This document shows, one piece after another, positions 45,960 to 58,544 of a DNA stretch of 64,000 bases (position 1 is its first letter; each line of letters opens with the position of its first letter). Position numbers and translations under genes: made by a program. The DNA lies in NCBI GenBank assembly GCA_033439795.1, contig JAUTDP010000003.1, forward strand, positions 310,001 to 374,000, given 5' to 3'. The notes beneath the pieces were generated by a model. The model had not been told where the DNA came from. It worked only from the letters and a program-made list of their open reading frames with translations, and ran no database searches. The stretch is from Sordaria brevicollis. Taxonomy: Eukaryota; Ascomycota; Sordariomycetes; Sordariales; Sordariaceae.

Positions 45960-48788
45960 GGTCGATGAGAGTCGTGACGCGCCAGACGTGCTATGTTCGT
46001 TGAAGTAATCACGAAGAGATTTTGTGGCTGGCTATGTATGGCCGTATGTGTTGAATTGACCCTTTGGTGTGTTCGTTTCTGGTGTTGTTGGTTGTCCGGT
46101 TCAAAGGACCAAAAATGAAGCTGTCGCCAGTCGAATGATGCAGTGCCCTGTAAATTCGGGGCTTGGTGCACCGAGCGTAAACAAACAGCCCCACCCCCGC
46201 ATTCCAGGCATGTGGGCCGTACCTGTCAGTGACATGAAGTATATGGTACCTCAAAATTGTAAGCACTTTGTGTATAACTTAACGTACTCTATACTCATCC
46301 CAAATGGCCCCTTCATGCTTCGAACTGTCCTTGGGTCTTGCTTCCTCCTTATTTTGGCCATTGCTCTCCGGTCTACTTTCGTCCATCAGGACAAGATCCT
46401 TTTCGTCCACTACACTTTAACGTGCTTTTCTCTCACATCCAATGATCACTTCCTCCGAAAGACAGCCTGGGATCAAGATTCCGGAACGAAGCCGGGAGAC
46501 CCCATCTTGAGACCCCACTCTCGGTGTTGGACACTGCATCCACCCGCCTCCGCCAGCCTTCCGATTTCCGAATGGACGGCATCCCCGACCTCCGTTGTTT
46601 TACATTTTGACTTGACCGTGTCCGACTCACTTCTGACAATCCTGACAGTCTTGAAGCTGACACTGCTTGACAAAGTGGACAATGGCATTCGGCGGTGTAC
46701 AGCAGTCAGTCGGTTGCCAGGTGCAAGATGCCGTGGTCTTTTCCACGTGTTTCGCCCCGGTGAGCCCGGTGAGCCCGGTGAGAGCCCGGACACGGTAACC
46801 TCTTCCGTTTCCGCATCTTTCACCTTGTTGGTGTCACCACTTACAGGAACCCACGAGTATAGTATTCAACCCTGAACCCAAACGTTTGCTCAAGCGAGCC
46901 CTCATCAACATCATCATCAAGGTGTGGAATGGCACAGTCTCACACCCTCCCACTTCCCCAATATCTGCGCCAATGCGTGCTTTTCAATGCCTCAACGGAC
47001 ATCGTGGGCACGCATCTGCGGAATCATCGTCTGTGATGCAACCTCAAGCCTCACAAGCACACACAGCACACACAACCCCACATTCCACTTCCAGTCCGCA
47101 TCTTCCTCCCCGCCCTTTTGCTGCTGCATTTTCATGCGAACACACACTCACCACTCACACACTGCCTATCGGATGTACTGCGTACGGTATTGGTGCTGCC
47201 TCTGCGTTGTGATGCATCCCGCTACCTACACCAATTTGCCGTCCTCATTGGGTCTTTCGGTGTACTTGTACGTTTTGTCTTTGTGTCGACCAGTCCTCGT
47301 CACGATTCGTCCGTAATTGTCCCCTTGTTCACCAGCTCAGCACTGCTCACTCATCCGAAGAAGAACCCCTGAAAGACAACGAACGGGCTGCGCTGGCTAT
47401 GATATCTCTCATATGAAGAAGCCCCGGTCCCTGACTTTCCACGCTTTCTTGCGCCTTTGCGTATAGACGGTTGACACGACTGACAAGTGGATGCAGTACC
47501 CCAGAAATTGAGAAAGATTGCTCTTAGCAGCATGGCACGACACTAGTTAGATACGAGACAAAGTAGGCTTTTCCCCTTGTCCATCTCACATCCTCTTCGA
47601 AAGTCGGCCATACCTTGCAGTTGATGTTTCCAGTCTTTGTTTGTTTCACGATCCCGATGTGGACTCACTCATCTACTGTCCAAAATCCGGGGAAGAGTCA
47701 GGGGTAGACCCGGAGCATTGCTGCCCAAGTTGGCCGCTACTCTTCCCGATAGCACTTGTCTTATACTGGGGCGCCGAGCCGAGTGGGAGGCAAGATGAGC
47801 ACATGTGTTTGCGGGTTTTCTTCGCTCATGGTCTAGCATGATACCTACTTCTCTGACTCCCAAGAGCTTTCCGTCATCAAAAGCGTGGTACCTGGAAAAT
47901 GGAACCTGTAGCCAAAGTGCCATCAAGTTGCGTTGCATTCCACACATATCCAGAGTGGTAGGCACTTCTTTCATGTCTTTTCTATCATAAAACCTCGCAG
48001 AGATAACGTTTCTGGGAATTTTGTCGACTTTTACCCTGCGGCTCTCTTGCGCCTCTGCACCGCCGAGCACAAAAAGGATGATATCCCGAGCCCGCCTGTC
48101 AGGATAAGCTTTCGATATAGCCGATCCCCTTTTCTTACACAGTGGGCAACTTTCCATTGTCCTTCGGCATCTTCCCATAGGTCTAATAGGTTACGGCCTC
48201 CCGTCCCCCATTGGCAACAGTCCAACCGCAGGCATTGCCTTGCCATGCTCCCGCAGCTCTGGGAACGGGCAACAAAAGAGAGATCTGCCCATTGACAGAT
48301 ACATATAAAACATTATCTCGCCATCGTCCTCCACTCACACCAAAACACCAACCGTCCTCTCTACTGGTCCATATTCCGGTTGGAATTGGGGTGTTCGCCA
48401 ATCCCGTACTGAGGCCTGGGTCCAATTCACCCCGTCATCGGACAATACTATCATGACCAGCAACAACCGAAGAAGGCCAATATTTCAGTCTCCTAGCCGG
48501 AGGTTTCTTCTTTGGGTCCTGACACCCTGACTCACACTTTTAACTGGTTGTACTCGTTGTTGGTACTGTACCACACTTGTTCACTCCGAGATCCAAGATC
48601 TTTTGGTCTTTTACCACCGGCATCGTCATAGCGGCATCCGTACCCCACAGTTACGGCGAACCACTTATCAGTTTTATCTCAAGTCCGGGCTTCTCAACTT
48701 TGTTTAAAAGACTCGGGATTACAACAGCAAACTGGACAGACCTTTCTCTTGATTGCTTCATCAGCGTCATCTTTTTCCCAAAATCATC
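45960..48788. other. Divergent intergenic region between SPC34 and the orphan gene
   Basis: No gene is supported. A plus-strand frame stays open from an ATG at 46135 to 46875 (246 residues) and a minus-strand frame from 48178 to 47669 (169 residues); neither shows a recognisable domain. A nine-base GAGCCCGGT unit is repeated three times at about 46758-46785. Confidence 0.5.
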
Positions 48789-49850
48789 ATGTGGTCTTCA
48801 AATCCAAATATCAAGGTCATGCCCCAGGGTGCGGCACCCTCGTCCCCACCACTGTCTCCGGGCTCGAGCCGGAAGGGCAGCCCTTGGCACGGGCCCGCAA
48901 TGCCGCCACACCACCACGTCCACAACGGGCAATTTTCCCCTCCACCAATGCCGTCCATCACCGTCCTCCGGCCTCCCGGCCTTCACGGCGGTCCCAGCTT
49001 CAGCTTCACCCGAGCGATAGACCCGGATCAGCTCTCACCACAATCCCGAAGCACATCCTCGGAAACTTCCGACTCAGAAAACGACGGCGACGATCCGGGC
49101 CCATCCATGCAACCGTCACCATCACCGTCACGGTCGCCGTCCCCATCTTCATCGTCATCATCACGGCCGGTGGAACGTATTGTGACGAATCCAAACCTCG
49201 TGGTCGAGGAAATCCTAAGCGACGACGACGGCAATGGCGACGACGATGATGATCACCAAACTTCCCGTGTTCCTCTTCCAATCATGTACCCAGATGCCAT
49301 CGAGTACGCCGACGAAGAATCCTCAGGACGAAGTCGGTCTCGGCCACCTCGACGTCGTTATCATGACCGAGAAGTTGACGAAAGGGTCACGTACGACTTT
49401 GGGCAACTGAACTGCTCAGATTCGGACTCAGATGTAACGGACATTGAAGAGGCCGAGCACCGCGAGATTCTAAAACGTCAGCGAGAAGAGCGCCGACGGA
49501 AAAGGATGACCTCGGGAAGTATTGGCAAGCGGACGTTTGCTGAACGGAGCGATTCGGATGTTGAGGACGAGCCAAGGAGGTCGAAGCGGTTCTTTGGTGC
49601 GGAGCAGCTTGGCTCCTCTCCAAGTACACGCCGTATTTTCCAGAGGAGAGTTACTGGTGATGGTCGAAGAAGGAGTGTGCAGGTTTCGGAGCCAACGATG
49701 CTGCGCCCGCCGAGGATCGATGAGATTGAGGAGCCGGAGTCGAGTAATGAGGAGATTACGGTTGAGGAGTCGCCGACGACGACGACGACGACGTGGACAA
49801 GGGAGATGCCGTATTATGAGTGTGTGATGATGGATATCGATTCTTCATAA
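48789..49850 (+). CDS. Arg/Ser/Asp-rich protein of unknown function
   Basis: A single-exon frame of 353 residues. I start at 48789, the first ATG; the frame runs a little further upstream only from a TTG. No family is recognised. Residues 1-140 are Pro/Ser-rich and disordered, with SPSPSRSPSPSSSSSSRP near 110-130. An acidic stretch follows near 145-160 (ILSDDDGNGDDDDD). The best-ordered part is about 205-265: EVDERVTYDFGQL, an acidic SDSDSDVTDIEE, then a strongly charged helix HREILKRQREERRRKRM and a KRTFAERSDSD motif. Residues 320-345 hold a Thr run. The basic helix next to acidic and phospho-prone Ser-Asp motifs suggests a nuclear protein, which is only inference. Confidence 0.7.
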   Translation: MWSSNPNIKVMPQGAAPSSPPLSPGSSRKGSPWHGPAMPPHHHVHNGQFSPPPMPSITVLRPPGLHGGPSFSFTRAIDPDQLSPQSRSTSSETSDSENDGDDPGPSMQPSPSPSRSPSPSSSSSSRPVERIVTNPNLVVEEILSDDDGNGDDDDDHQTSRVPLPIMYPDAIEYADEESSGRSRSRPPRRRYHDREVDERVTYDFGQLNCSDSDSDVTDIEEAEHREILKRQREERRRKRMTSGSIGKRTFAERSDSDVEDEPRRSKRFFGAEQLGSSPSTRRIFQRRVTGDGRRRSVQVSEPTMLRPPRIDEIEEPESSNEEITVEESPTTTTTTWTREMPYYECVMMDIDSS

Positions 49851-51429
49851 GTCAAAGAAGGATAAGGGACATGTTTACCAAGGACAGGATTTGGATATAC
49901 CATACAACGACACCCGGCAAAAAACACCATCACGATTCACCCAAAAATGGAGACCGGTCTTACGACTTTGACGAAAACAACGAACTAATGAACATCACAA
50001 AATAGAAACGAGCAAGAACTACCTAAGGGTACCATGGGCATAATGATAGACACGAATGATGATGATACGCCAAAAAAAAAACAGAAACGGCAGAAATGGT
50101 TTGGGTCCTTTATTCTCCCATGAGCGCAGAAACAGGATAACGCGGATACACAGCGGTTTTGCATTTGATGAGTGGGCATGGTTTTACGGAATGGTCGTTT
50201 GGAGTATCGTGACGCTACCTTTTTTCTTCTTCTTCTTCTTCTTTTCTTTAGGGTCAGGACCCGGTTCATCCACATGGTCTGGCGCGCAAGGGGGGTTTTC
50301 TGCGAGTTGCGATTACTTCTCACATACTCGGATCTGGGATTTGCATGGGTAGAGAAATGGGATGATGTTTGTTGAACACCATGCATGACATGTAAACTGT
50401 ATAAAGGCGAAGCGTGGATCATATGTCACACAATCTGAAGTGAGGGGGGCTCTGGGTAGTTCTCCGGTATGATATGGCAAGGTCATGTTATTCAGCCTGG
50501 GTAAAAACTGAAAGAGAACATGATCAGAGTGACAGGATGGAAAGCAGGAAACCTCCGAGACCACCCAATTGATGCAAACCTTTCACAATGGACAGCTGAT
50601 GTGATTGTGAAGAATGGTTGACGGAAGAAATTTGGGGTGAAATACAAACCACTGTTGAAACTTTCGGAATCGAATGATTTACTTTCCGGCTTTCGACAAC
50701 TTGCCAGCATGGTTGATTTAATCTCATCCTATTGTTGATGCTATTCAGGGTTTCTCAACTGTTAGGTGCGCCACAGCCTTGGACAAGAGCTGCAGGGGGT
50801 TGAACTGTAGAAAATGTGGCTTGGGCCAATGAACACGTCGCACCGCGCGCTCAGTCGAGCGTGGATGCCTGCCTTCCAGCCACACCTCTGCTCTCGGGGC
50901 AAGTCAGTAGAATCTAGAATGGATGGCGACGCAAAGCCCGATTCAATTGACGATACTATTTATCAAAGAACAACTTTCGGGTTTCGGATCGAAGTCCAAA
51001 TACCAAACATCATTTGTCCCTGTGGTCTGTCATTGAAACCCACCGCACGAAGCCGCAATCTTCAACAGCTGTCACTATTCTGAAGCAGCTCTTGCGATAC
51101 CTCTAGGTACCAAAGAGGCCCGCGCACTCGTCATCATAGAACTGAATGGCCTGCTGATTACCATAGTCTTTGAAGTTTCGCAGGACTGTCGACTATCCTA
51201 TCTCTACCGTATCCCCAACAATATCGACGAAAGGATCGGAACCATATCTATATACTCGCAACTCTCTACCTCCACGACATCCTCGCCTATCACCCTCTCA
51301 CTAGACGCCCACGTAGCAACGTTGAGAGCTCGCCGTCGATAGATAGACTCTTGCAGCACTCGCGGTGGTGCCATCACGACGACCTAACAGAACCCGAGAC
51401 TCGAGACTTCGCCGAACAAAGCAACGACA
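49851..51429. other. Intergenic region upstream of TAF12
   Basis: Holds the 3' flank of the orphan gene and the promoter and leader of TAF12, both on the plus strand. Nothing coding is supported. A pyrimidine (TTC)n run lies at 50225-50247. Confidence 0.6.
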
Positions 51430-54204
51430 ATGAATCAAATGCCCGGTCAAGGCCAGCCCGGCCAAGCGTCGCCGCCCCAGGGGCAGGGGCAGGGACAGCC
51501 AAACACTCAGCAACAAGCTCCCGGCGGTGCTGCTCCCAAACCAGTGCAGATGATGAAGCCCGAGGACATTGCACGTTTCAACTTCTTGCTCGAACAGGAG
51601 AAGATACAGTACCAGAACTACCTGGCTCCATTATGGAAAACTTTCAACGAATCGCCCGAGGGCTCAAAGGAGAAGCTCGACGCAAAGCGCAGTATCGAGG
51701 GCTTCAACAAGATCCTGCATGACAAGTTGGCCCAGAGGAAGGCGGAAGGTGCAGCACGCGCGCAGTATCAGGCGCGACAGAGACAAATGTTGCAACAGAT
51801 GCAGCAAGGCCAGAATCAGCAGCAGCAGGCACAGCCTCAAGGGGTACCTCCTCAGGGTCAACAACAACAGCAACAGCAACAACCCCAGGGGCAAGGACAA
51901 CAACTTCCTCAAGGACAACAACCTCAAGGACAGATGCAACAGCAACCACCACCACCACCACAACAACAACAGCAACAACAGCAGCCCGGCCAGATGCAAC
52001 AACAGCCACAGCAGCTCCCACAACAACATCCACAACAGGGGCAACCACAACAACAGCAGCAACAACAACAACAACCAGTCCCTCACCAGATCCAGGCCAA
52101 ACAACCACTTCAACAGCAACAACCGCAACAAATGCAGCAGCAGCAACAAGGCCAGCAGCAAGGCCAGCAACAAGTCCCACAACAACAGCAACAACAAGGT
52201 GGACAGACCCCCCAACTCGGTAATGTCCAACCATCGCCAACGCCTTCACAGATCGTCCCGGGTACTCCCCAGAATCCCGCAGGTGTTGTACGTCCGGGAC
52301 AGCCTGTTCCAGCACCGGGGCAGCAAAGGACCATGGTCCCCCAAGTTGTCATCAACCATGTTACTTCGATGCAGTTCACTGCACCCGCAACCGTAGCTCC
52401 ACAGGAACAAGAGAAGGTCAGACAGGAGCTGAGGGCCCGCTATGTTAAGTACTTTATGGCTCTCAACACCAGCCACCAGTCGTTGATAGGTCTTTACAGC
52501 ATGTTGGAGGAACGGAAGAAATCCGGGAAGCCCCTCTCGCCCGAGGAGCAACAAACCTTCATGACCCGCAAAGCGCAGGCCGAGAAGACGTTCAACGAGT
52601 CCAAACACCTTTGCAACCAAATCCGGACGGCGTCGGTGAAGCCTCCTAATAATACGCCTTTGACGATCATGATGCCAGGGTCTGCGAACAAAGCTGGTGC
52701 CGTCCCGATTGCGGCAAATGCCACGCCGATGCAGAACCAAGTACGGCCGCAACAACAGCAACAAGGGCAACAACCTCAGGCGGCGGCGCCTCAGCAACAA
52801 GGACAACAAACACAGATGCAAGGTCAGGCCCCGGCTCAGGTTCAAGGAGGTCAACAAGGGCAAGCATTGGGTGCTGGAATGGCACCATCCACAGCCGCCA
52901 TGAACGCCGCCATCCAGGCCGCCAAAAACGCTGGTCAGATGCCGGGTGTCCAGGGTGGAATTCCATCCCAACAACAGTCTCCCGCGCCCTCTCAGTCACC
53001 CCAGATCGCTACCAATCAGTTGCAACAGCAACAGCAGATGCAACACCATCAACAACAGCAACCAGCCCAGCCTATGCAGCAGCAGCAGCAACATCAAACG
53101 CAGCAGCAACAACAACAACAACCACAACACCAACAAGCGCAAAATATCCAAGCACAAGGGCAAGCTCAAGCGCAGCCCCAGGCGCAACCACATCTGGCAC
53201 CCGCCGCCCAAACTCCCACGACTCAGGCTGCCATCCCGCAACAGCAACAACAACAGCAGCAGCAGCAGGCGGCCCAGAACCTCATTAAAGCTGAGCCTGG
53301 GACACAGCCGACTCCTATGCCTGCGCCCATCAACACAACTATCGCTCAGGGCATGGTAGGCGTACAAGCAACTGGAACGCCCACCCAGATTTCACAACGC
53401 CATCAGACCCCCCAGCAACAGCGGACGCCGAACCAGCCGCTCACCCACGCGGGAGCTATGAACCTCGCTGGACAGCAGCAAGCCCGAGCCGGTTCGATCC
53501 CCGCCACCGGTGCCACACCCGGTACCGTCCCCGGCAGCGCGGCAGGTTCTGTTCAAGGACACCCGCACGCTCACCCCAACGCCATGCCGCAGACCATCCA
53601 GGCGTCCAAGTTCCCGATCGCCAAGACGCTTCCGGAGAAGGCGACGCAGATTCCCACGCCCGTTCCCGGCCCGCCTGGACGCCCAACGCTTACTGGTGGT
53701 ACGGCCGGCGTGGGCGTCATGAACCAGCCCGTGCTGCAGAAGGTGCCCGCCTACCAGCTTGAGGGTGAGGGTGAAAGGGTTCTGAACAAGAAGAAGCTGG
53801 ATGAGTTGGTCAGGCAGGTGTGTGGTGGCACGGCGGAGGGGCAGGATGGAAATCTTTTGACGCCGGAGGTTGAGGAGGTATGTCCTTTTATTCACCCCCA
53901 TTCCCCCATTTCTATCTGCAGCAACTAACATTTCTGCGTAAAAAAGTCCGTCCTCGGCCTCGCCGACTCCTTCACCGAAAGCGTCCTCCACGCGGCCTCG
54001 CGCAACGCCAAGGAGCGCGGGTCCAAGGTGCTGGAAATCCGCGACATCCAGCTCGTGCTGGAGCGCACCTACAATATCCGCATTCCGGGCTACTCTAGTG
54101 ATGAGCTCAGGACGGTGCGCAAGGTGCAGCCTAGTTCGCAGTGGATTACTAAGATGAGCGCGGTGCAGGCTGCGAAGGTTATGCCGGGGAAGGGGGATCT
54201 CTAG
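51430..54204 (+). CDS. taf12: TAF12, shared TFIID/SAGA subunit with large Gln-rich region
   Basis: Two exons, 51430-53877 and 53947-54204, joined over a 69-bp intron; 901 residues. TAF12 has an H2B-like histone fold that pairs with TAF4 in TFIID and with ADA1 in SAGA. The histone fold covers about 784-872, from [14 protein letters not shown] through [17 protein letters not shown] to the conserved [17 protein letters not shown]. The intron cuts it between the first and the long central helix. An N-terminal conserved segment ([28 protein letters not shown]) lies at about 39-66, and a helical block at about 318-400 ([16 protein letters not shown] to [11 protein letters not shown]). The rest is Gln/Pro-rich, with long poly-Gln runs at about 120-265 and 435-640, as in other fungal TAF12 proteins. 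CAA and CAG are interspersed, which stabilises the repeats. RPN3 follows 1.1 kb downstream on the same strand. Confidence 0.95.
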
Positions 54205-55350
54205 AGCGTTTATTTGGGGTGTATTGGTATGGTTAATGCTTTGAAGGGGTGTGAAAGGAATGGGAATGGGCAAAAGGGAGGCGTAATGGGACGGGGGGGG
54301 GGGGGGGGGGGGGGGGGGGGGAGGAAATATGCTTTTGTGAGTCGCTTAATAAAGTGGTTTAGCTAGAAGCTATCATCATCTCGAGTCAGAAAATATCAAT
54401 ATTGAAATATGAAGTGAAGACGAACTTGGGATTTCGATATCCTGCTGTTGCCTACCCTCCATTTATCGTTCGGTTGTTCTGACATGTACCCAGGTACCCT
54501 CGACGTCGTCGACAGGCAGCACATCAACAACGTCAGTGACGAGCCGCAGTGGATCCAGCTGAGCTATTCTGACCAATGACAATGCTCAAATGAAGCTTCT
54601 CTGGAGCTTGTCTCAAGGTACAAGGTACCTGGCCTTCTACGTAGCTGGTCGGCTGCCTTCCACCACAGGGCGGTACAGGGCGTGGCTTCAGTTGGTTGTC
54701 CGCTCCGTGATCGCAACCGTGACTTTCATCGGTTGAACAACTCCTGTTAAGTTATGCAAGGAAGGCAGTGAAATCTGAACCTTTTCCGAAATAGCTGTAA
54801 ATAAACGACGACCATTAAATTTATTATTGAAACTCCATCGAACCTGTTGTCGTTGGTCACGCCTTCCCTCTAACCCGACCCTACCATAGAGGTACCCCAT
54901 CCCCGCCTAAAGCTACCTCTAGATCCACTGTGACCCTCTGCCAGCTGCTGCTGCCGTGCTAAAGCTTCCACTGTGCTTTGCTCCAGGCTCTTGACAAGGA
55001 GGGCGCGCTTCGCGAGATCGCCCCAAGCAACTCGAACTCATACCTCTACATTCCCGCCGCTGCGATTAGGTCGCCCACCAAACGGCGTCATCATCACCGC
55101 ACCCACCACGGTAACTTAAACTGCAACATCAACAACCCACGCCAACGCAACAACCTCCTCCAAACCCCCACCATCACCAACCCCCGATTCCCGTTTTCCC
55201 ATCGACCACATCGGGCCGTTATACGAACGCTACATCGAACCACGACCTCTAGCCCAGCCAGCTCATACCGGGAATCGATCTCCAGATAAGGAACCACTTG
55301 GAACAGAGAAGCTTATTGGGGTGAAGGAAAGGATATCTCGAAAGAAAAAG
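54205..55350. other. Intergenic region between TAF12 and RPN3
   Basis: Contains the 29-G tract 88 bp past the TAF12 stop, then promoter and leader of RPN3. I see no gene. The last 350 bp are C/A-rich and have few ATGs, consistent with an RPN3 leader. Confidence 0.6.
54293..54321 (+). repeat. Homopolymer of 29 G downstream of TAF12
   Basis: An uninterrupted run of 29 G on the plus strand, 88 bp past the TAF12 stop, so probably inside the 3' UTR or at the cleavage region. Exact length could be affected by sequencing through a homopolymer. It can fold as a G-quadruplex in DNA or RNA. Confidence 0.85.
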
Positions 55351-57223
55351 ATGACGGACAAGGATACCAACAAGAAGGAGGACGAGATGACCGTCGTTGT
55401 GCCCCCTCCCAAGAACAAGCAGAGCTCTGCGCAACCTCCCAACGACGCCGATGGCGACATTGCCATGGGAGACGACACCAAGGCCGGCGAGTCTGAGGCC
55501 CAGGTTGACCCCGTGGCCCAAACCATCAGCGGTATGATTCCCTGGATCTTGGATGATATGGGCTACACTGACTGACCACTACTTGACTTGCGCAGACATC
55601 AAGAGCAACTTTGCGCTTCTAGACCGTGCCGTTGCCCTGTTCGATGCCAGATTCTCCCTCCGCGCACTGCGATCCATCTCGTCCATCCGGAAACGCCTGA
55701 CGCCCGACATCCTCGCACAAGTCGTCTCAGAAACCTTCTCCGCCTCGTCACCCAATACCCAGATTGCCGAGCACCTGCTGCTCGCCGTCGACCGGCCAGA
55801 TGTTCCTCTCGGTCAGCAGCCGCAGCAGCAGCAGCAGCAGTCTAGCAGCTCAGAGATGGAGATTGACTCGTCGTCGGGAAGCAAGTCGCCAGCTAAGAAC
55901 GGTGGCAACAAGAAGGAGGCCAACAAGGAGGTTATCCCCGAGATCGACATCTTCTTGGGCATCCTGGCCCAGGTCCACCTCTACGACACCAAGCAGTACC
56001 AGCGCGGCTTCGCTCTGTCGCGTTTCCTGTCTGAGCGTATCCAGTCCCTCAACCGCCGCACATTAGACAGCCTCTCGGCCAAGGTGTACTTTTACTTTTC
56101 GCTCTTCGCCGAGCAGCTCGCTCCCCTTCCGCCTTCGCCCCAGTCGCCGATTGTCTCGATCCGCCCGATTCTTCTTGCTGCTCTCCGAACCGCCGTGCTA
56201 CGAAAGGACATCGACACCCAGGCTTCCGTTATTGTGTTGTTGCTTCGCAACTACCTGCTCACGTCGCACATCTCGCAGGCCGATCTGCTGGTGCAGCACA
56301 CCCAGTTCCCCGAGAACGCCGCCAACAACCAGGTTGCGCGCTTCCTGTACTACCTTGGCCGTGTCCGCGCCATTCAACTACGGTACACCGAGGCCCATGA
56401 GCACCTGACGGCCGCGACGAGAAAGGCCCCCTCGAGCGCCTCCGCTCTGGGCTTCAGCCAGACAGCCACTAAGCTCTTGCTCGTCGTCGAGCTTCTGATG
56501 GGCGACATCCCCGACCGCGCCACCTTCCGCCAGCCCACAATGGAAGCCACTCTCCACCCTTACTTCCTGCTCGTGCGCGCCGTGCGCGTCGGCAACCTCG
56601 AGGATTTCGAGACTGTCATCGCCCAGCACGCCGACACGTTCCGCCGCGACGGCACCTACAGCCTGATCCTGCGTCTGCGCCAGAACGTCATCAAGACCGG
56701 TATCCGCATGATGAGCTTGTCCTACAGCCGCATCTCGCTGCGCGACATTTGCATCCGTTTGCACCTCGGCAGCGAGGAGAGCGCCGAGTACATTGTTGCC
56801 AAGGCGATCAGGGACGGCGTCATTGAGGCTACCCTGGACAGAGAGCGCGGGTTTATGAAGAGTAAGGAGGTGGGAGATGTTTATGCCACTAGTGAACCCG
56901 CCGAGGCTTTCCATGATCGGATTAGAGCTTGTTTGGCTTTGCATGATGAGAGTGTTAAGGTGAGTTCTCCCCCTCTTTTCTTTGTGTGAGACCAAGGGTT
57001 GGGATGGGTGACTGCTGCGCCCTATAATTCCCTTGACTATGGAGGATGGTTGACTGACAGAGATACAAAAAAAAAACAGGCTATGCGTTTCCCCATGAAC
57101 CAGCACCGACTTGAGCTGAAGAATGCACAGGAGGCGCGAGAGCGCGAGAGAGATCTGGCTAAGGAGATACAGGAGGGGGATTTGGATGATGATGATCTTG
57201 GTGGTGACTTTGATGGTATTTAA
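55351..57223 (+). CDS. rpn3: 26S proteasome regulatory subunit Rpn3 (PSMD3)
   Basis: Three exons, 55351-55531, 55596-56959 and 57080-57223, with introns of 64 and 120 bp; 562 residues. Rpn3 is a PCI-domain subunit of the 19S lid. The PCI region at roughly 350-510 includes TLHPYFLLVRAVRVGNLEDF, SYSRISLRDICIRL and IVAKAIRDGVIEA. The C-terminus has the family hallmark ESVKAMRFP followed by a charged helix and an acidic tail (DLDDDDLGGDFDG). The last intron joins K to AMRFP exactly where the conserved motif needs it, even though its acceptor follows a run of ten A rather than pyrimidines. A fungal-specific Gln run lies at about 133-142. The start is the first ATG; the frame extends ten codons upstream only to a GTG. 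Confidence 0.95.
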
Positions 57224-58544
57224 ATCAGAGACACCGAGGCTAGGCCAAGTAGTAGTAGTATTAGATCTTACCGCTCGATAGGTGGTCTGAGTACCTCTTA
57301 CCTACTGTGTCTAGTAGTCATCGGGGTTATGCATCTGAGAATGAGAAGAGGGAAGAGAGAAGAGGAGATAAGAAGAGAAGAAGGGAAGGGAAGAAGAGTA
57401 AAGAGAAGAGCAGTTACGTTAGTTAGAGAAAATGCGGTATAACGTATACTTACTAACCTTACCTGTCCTATCTGACATATCGCAGTGGTCATTACCGTGA
57501 TATATTGTCAACAACAAGGTGACATCAAGATGTGATGTAACCGTCGAACCTGTTACATACGGTAACTTAATGGATGGCTATGTAGAGTGAAATTAAGGGC
57601 AGGAAGGTGTTAACTCCTTATGAACTATCACGGAAGTCAAACGACGAAAGAAAATAAGAATACTACCCCCGTTTACCGTTATAACCCTCTGCTTATGGAA
57701 AGCCTTTGCCTAAAGGCATATATATCCACATGAATTTCTTGCGCAAACTCCCTCTTAAAAGTAGAGCACATAGTTAGCTAGCTTGATTCCAACTGACTTG
57801 ATCCTGGGATGGGCCGAATACCTAGTGACAGAAAATCCGCCTGCCTACACTAGCTGACCAACACTCAACTTGCATCTCACATACATACTCATGTCGATTT
57901 GAACCGAAAACCAAGGTGTCTGAACTAACACAGTTATATTGGATTTAGAATCACCATAACCAGATATGATCAAATATGAGTTGAAAAGATACAGTGCTCT
58001 CTAGCTAGAGGACCGGTAGACTCTTCATACCTACGTAGGCTTACACGCCTTAAACCCGCCTTCTTTGTCATCACCTCGATTTGGGGTATGAGCCTAGTTT
58101 TTAGTTTTTTTGGACAACTATGGTATAACCTCACCCAATAAGCAACACCAAGAGTGAGCATAAGAGCAAACAAAACATTGTATACAAGAAACAGACCTCG
58201 GTGTTGGTGTTAAGTGCGTATCACTAAAGGTAGGTATACTTCATGTAGCACAACTAAAGTATGATTGATTCACTGTTTGCCAGGATGTATACGGGTATGG
58301 TAGAGTATAGTAGTTTTAGACTATGGTACTACGCCCATTAAATTCTATGATAGAACCCAAACCAAATATGATAATGAAAACTCCTGAAAAAAAAAAAAAA
58401 AAAGAAAAAAAAAAGAAAATAACCGGCGCCTTCTGGGGATTTCCTTTCGTTCTTTTACTTCCAACACTTTACACACCTCGTTCAACCCCCCAACTTATTA
58501 ATAACCCAACTTCCACCTGCAGTTTCAAGTCACCAATATCTTAC
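57224..58544. other. Convergent intergenic region between RPN3 and TRS130
   Basis: No gene seen. There is a polypurine stretch at about 57332-57417, rich in GAAGAG and GGAAGA, and an A run at about 58387-58415. Composition from 57540 to 58330 is more AT-rich than the rest, without signs of a repeat. Confidence 0.6.
57332..57417 (+). repeat. Polypurine tract downstream of RPN3
   Basis: About 85 bp almost entirely of A and G, with irregular GAAGAG/GGGAAG units, lying 110 bp past the RPN3 stop. It could form triplex DNA; no function is implied. Confidence 0.7.

Noticed and set aside
47669..48178. 169-codon minus-strand frame with an ATG
   Set aside because: No domain, no codon bias like the neighbours, and no splice context; cannot be supported without expression or homology.
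51664..52379. Leu-rich, Val/Ala-rich and Cys-rich frames antisense to TAF12
   Set aside because: Translation of poly-CAA/CAG repeats on the opposite strand; they look like membrane or Cys-rich proteins only by composition.
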